A DNA stretch of 8,732 nt. Source: an uncultured Acidobacteriota bacterium. GTDB taxonomy: Bacteria > Acidobacteriota > Thermoanaerobaculia > UBA5066. The translations under genes and the position numbers were made by a program. The notes beneath the pieces were generated by a model. It was not told the origin of the DNA. It searched no databases and saw only the letters and a program-made list of their open reading frames with translations. Positions 7,204 to 8,732 of this stretch are shown piece after piece (the stretch's first letter is position 1; each line of letters starts with the position of its first letter). The stretch lies in the NCBI GenBank assembly GCA_937902605.1, contig CALFNC010000325.1, forward strand, positions 1 through 8,732. The letters run 5' to 3'.

Positions 7204-8202
7204 ATGGCCTCGATGAGCCCGTCCACCGCGTTGAAGCTGACCCGCCCCTTCACGCTTTTGCCGCCGCTTTTCGGGATCTTTTCGGGGGCTATCTGCGCGT
7301 TCGGGAGCGCGCACAACCCGGATCCGTCCAGGGCGGTGACGGGATCCGTCGTTCTCGTCGTCGCCCTCGGGTCGCTCTGCGCCTCGCTTCTCAACGCCGC
7401 CTCCAACGTCCTGAACCAGATCACCGACCTGGAGCTCGATCGGATCAACAAGCCCGACCGGCCGCTCTGCACCGGCGAGGCGTCGATCGGGGCTGCCTGG
7501 GCATTGACCTGGGTCCTCTACGTCCTGGCGTTCCTCCCGACCTGGTGGATCGTCGTGCCGCCCGTGGACGGCTTTCTCGCCCGGGCCCTCGCCCCGCTTG
7601 GCACGCACGAGTGCTTCTTCCTCTTCGGGGGCGGGTTCCTCTCCACGCTGGTCTACTCGCTGCCGGCGCTCGGGCGGACGAAGCGTTACGGGATGTGGGC
7701 CAACGTCACCATCGCGATTCCGCGCGGTTGCCTGCTGAAGGTGGCGGGGTGGACGATGGTGGCCTCGTCGCGGACGCTCGAGCCGTGGGTGATCGGGTCG
7801 ATCTTCGGCCTCTTCCTCCTCGGCGCCGCCTGCACGAAGGACTTCTCCGACGTGGAAGGGGACCGCGCCGGAGGCTGCCGGACCCTCCCGATCCTCCACG
7901 GCAACCGGAAGGCGGTCCAGATCATCTCGCCCTTCTTCGTTCTGCCATGGGTCCTCCTGGCCGTCCTGGCGTTCGTCCCCGACCCGTTTGCGGCCGTCCC
8001 CGGCCAACGCCTGCTGACCGGCAACTCGACGCTCCTCGCCCTCCTAGGCGTCGCGCTCGCGGCATGGGGCGTCTACACCGTCCGGCTTCTCTCCCGAAAC
8101 CCCGAGGAGCTCTCGACGACCGAGAATCACCCTTCCTGGACGCACATGTACCTGATGATGATGGCGGCCCAGGTCGGCTTCGCCGTCGCGTATGTCTTCT
8201 GA
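7204..8202 (+). CDS. UbiA-family prenyltransferase, homogentisate-phytyltransferase-like motifs
   Basis: This 332-residue intramembrane prenyltransferase should transfer a prenyl group from prenyl diphosphate to an acceptor. Both Mg-diphosphate-binding motifs are intact. The first runs from Asn71, with Asp75 and Asp79, pattern NQxxDxxxDxxNKPxxPL followed by GEAS. The second is KDFSDVEGDRAGGCRTLP at 212-229 (Asp213, Asp216, Asp220). YSLPALGRTKRYG at 151-163 is the usual loop between them. About eight hydrophobic segments are present, as expected. The first motif resembles homogentisate phytyl/prenyltransferases, but the second (KDxxDxEGD, then TLP) also occurs in chlorophyll-synthase-like and archaeal ether-lipid members, so the acceptor is open. 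The ATG at 7204 lies 2 bases after the kinase stop. A GTG at 7198 (GTGA overlap, two residues longer) and an ATG at 7213 are alternatives, and none has a Shine-Dalgarno site. Placement directly after the fused kinase suggests it uses that enzyme's product. Confidence 0.85.
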   Translation: MASMSPSTALKLTRPFTLLPPLFGIFSGAICAFGSAHNPDPSRAVTGSVVLVVALGSLCASLLNAASNVLNQITDLELDRINKPDRPLCTGEASIGAAWALTWVLYVLAFLPTWWIVVPPVDGFLARALAPLGTHECFFLFGGGFLSTLVYSLPALGRTKRYGMWANVTIAIPRGCLLKVAGWTMVASSRTLEPWVIGSIFGLFLLGAACTKDFSDVEGDRAGGCRTLPILHGNRKAVQIISPFFVLPWVLLAVLAFVPDPFAAVPGQRLLTGNSTLLALLGVALAAWGVYTVRLLSRNPEELSTTENHPSWTHMYLMMMAAQVGFAVAYVF

Positions 8203-8230
8203 TGGGCGGGACCGGGCCACGGGAATCGGA

Positions 8231-8236
8231 TACGAT
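8231..8236 (+). promoter_or_regulatory. -10-like hexamer before the last gene (possible leaderless promoter)
   Basis: TACGAT lies in the 40-base gap after the UbiA-family gene and ends 6 bases before the GTG at 8243. It matches the sigma70 -10 consensus at 4 of 6 positions. The spacing fits a leaderless transcript, and no Shine-Dalgarno sequence is present. I see no convincing -35 element. The hexamer is the reason for preferring GTG 8243 over the in-frame ATG at 8192. Confidence 0.35.
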
Positions 8237-8242
8237 CCACCC

Positions 8243-8732
8243 GTGAGCTCCTGGCCACCGGACCAACCCGTCCACGACTTCCCATCGCTCTCCGTGCGGT
8301 GGGAGGGGCTCGTCGTCGTCCTGGACTCGACGACGCTCAACACCATCGTCCGGAAAGCGCTGGCGAAGGTCCCCGAGGTCCGGAACCTCCTGATCGAGCC
8401 GGAGTACGGCCGACTCGGCGTGACGGTGACGGTGAAGAAGAAAGGGGTGCCGGTCTCGCTCCGGTCCCACTTCACGTCGATCCGCCTGAAGGACGGCTTC
8501 CTCGGCTTCCACGTCGACGACCTGGTCGCTTTCGGCTTCGTCCCAATCCCGAACTGGCTCTTTCGCCGGATCGCGACCCGGCTGCCGTATCGGTCGACGT
8601 TCTTCTACCCGGACGAGCGGGTCGTCGTGATCGACCTCAACGCCTTCCTCCCCGAGGACCTGACGGTGAACGTCCGCGAGGTCCTCTGCGAGAACGGCGA
8701 GATGCGCTTCGTCTTCGGCCCCAGCCAGTACC
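8243..8732 (+). CDS. Unrecognised protein, possibly lipid-binding (3'-truncated by window)
   Basis: The frame stays open for 163 codons to the window edge. I do not firmly recognise the product. It begins VSSWPPDQPVHDFPSLSVRW. It then alternates hydrophobic and polar residues in a strongly beta-rich pattern (LGVTVTVKKKGVPVSL at about residues 60-75), followed by FVPIPNWLFRRIATRLPY at about 99-116 and ERVVVIDLNAFLPEDL at about 125-140. The layout (amphipathic strands, a helix LNTIVRKALAKV near 32-43, and a late vvIDLnxfLP motif) reminds me of LmeA/DUF2993-like or other TULIP-fold lipid-binding proteins, but this is only a resemblance. No signal peptide or membrane segment is visible. An in-frame ATG at 8192, overlapping the UbiA-family gene by 11 bases, would add 17 residues and is an alternative start. 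Coding use matches the neighbours, so it is very likely a real gene. Confidence 0.7.
   Translation, partial: MSSWPPDQPVHDFPSLSVRWEGLVVVLDSTTLNTIVRKALAKVPEVRNLLIEPEYGRLGVTVTVKKKGVPVSLRSHFTSIRLKDGFLGFHVDDLVAFGFVPIPNWLFRRIATRLPYRSTFFYPDERVVVIDLNAFLPEDLTVNVREVLCENGEMRFVFGPSQY

Noticed and set aside
8203..8242. Terminator between the UbiA-family gene and the last gene
   Set aside because: The 40-base gap has only a 4-base inverted repeat (ATCG/CGAT) and no T-run, so no terminator can be supported.

Overview
This is a gene-dense, high-GC stretch of a bacterial chromosome. All supported genes lie on the plus strand. An LptD-type outer-membrane protein shows that the host is Gram-negative with a lipopolysaccharide-type outer membrane. 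The high GC, frequent GTG starts, scarce Shine-Dalgarno sites and gene content would fit an Acidobacteriota-like or similar environmental lineage. That assignment is inference; there is no rRNA or other marker here. I see no mobile element, tRNA, rRNA or CRISPR array.

Left part (1-1566): the 3' end of a thiolase is translationally coupled to the A and B subunits of a succinyl-CoA:3-ketoacid-type CoA transferase. Together they form a compact acetoacetate/ketone-body module: CoA transfer to acetoacetate, then thiolysis to acetyl-CoA, or the reverse. A hairpin spanning the scoB stop codon may end this unit.

Middle (1613-5833): lptD encodes the LPS-inserting barrel. It is followed by a long-form glucose-1-phosphate thymidylyltransferase (RmlA type) and dTDP-4-dehydrorhamnose reductase (RmlD type), coupled by a 4-base GTGA overlap. 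These three genes point to cell-surface polysaccharide and LPS assembly. RmlB and RmlC are not in the window.

Right part (5849-8202) is the most interesting. A 1.3-kb gene encodes a polytopic membrane protein that reads as a head-to-tail fusion. Its N-terminal half resembles CTP-dependent polyprenol kinases (dolichol kinase SEC59 / phytol kinase VTE5) and its C-terminal half is a DUF92 domain (phytyl-phosphate kinase VTE6). The next gene, 2 bases away, is a UbiA-family prenyltransferase whose first Asp motif resembles that of homogentisate phytyltransferases. I infer a compact prenol-salvage cassette: free prenol, then prenyl phosphate, then prenyl diphosphate, then a prenylated acceptor. Just before the fusion gene is a period-8 tandem repeat that forms a chain of three overlapping three-codon minigenes, each joined to the next by ATGA and leading into the real start codon.

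The window ends in an incomplete gene (8243 onward) for a protein I do not firmly recognise. It may be a lipid-binding protein. Several genes (1613, 3879, 8243) start at GTG with no Shine-Dalgarno sequence, and two of them have a -10-like hexamer only 6 to 9 bases upstream, which suggests leaderless transcripts.
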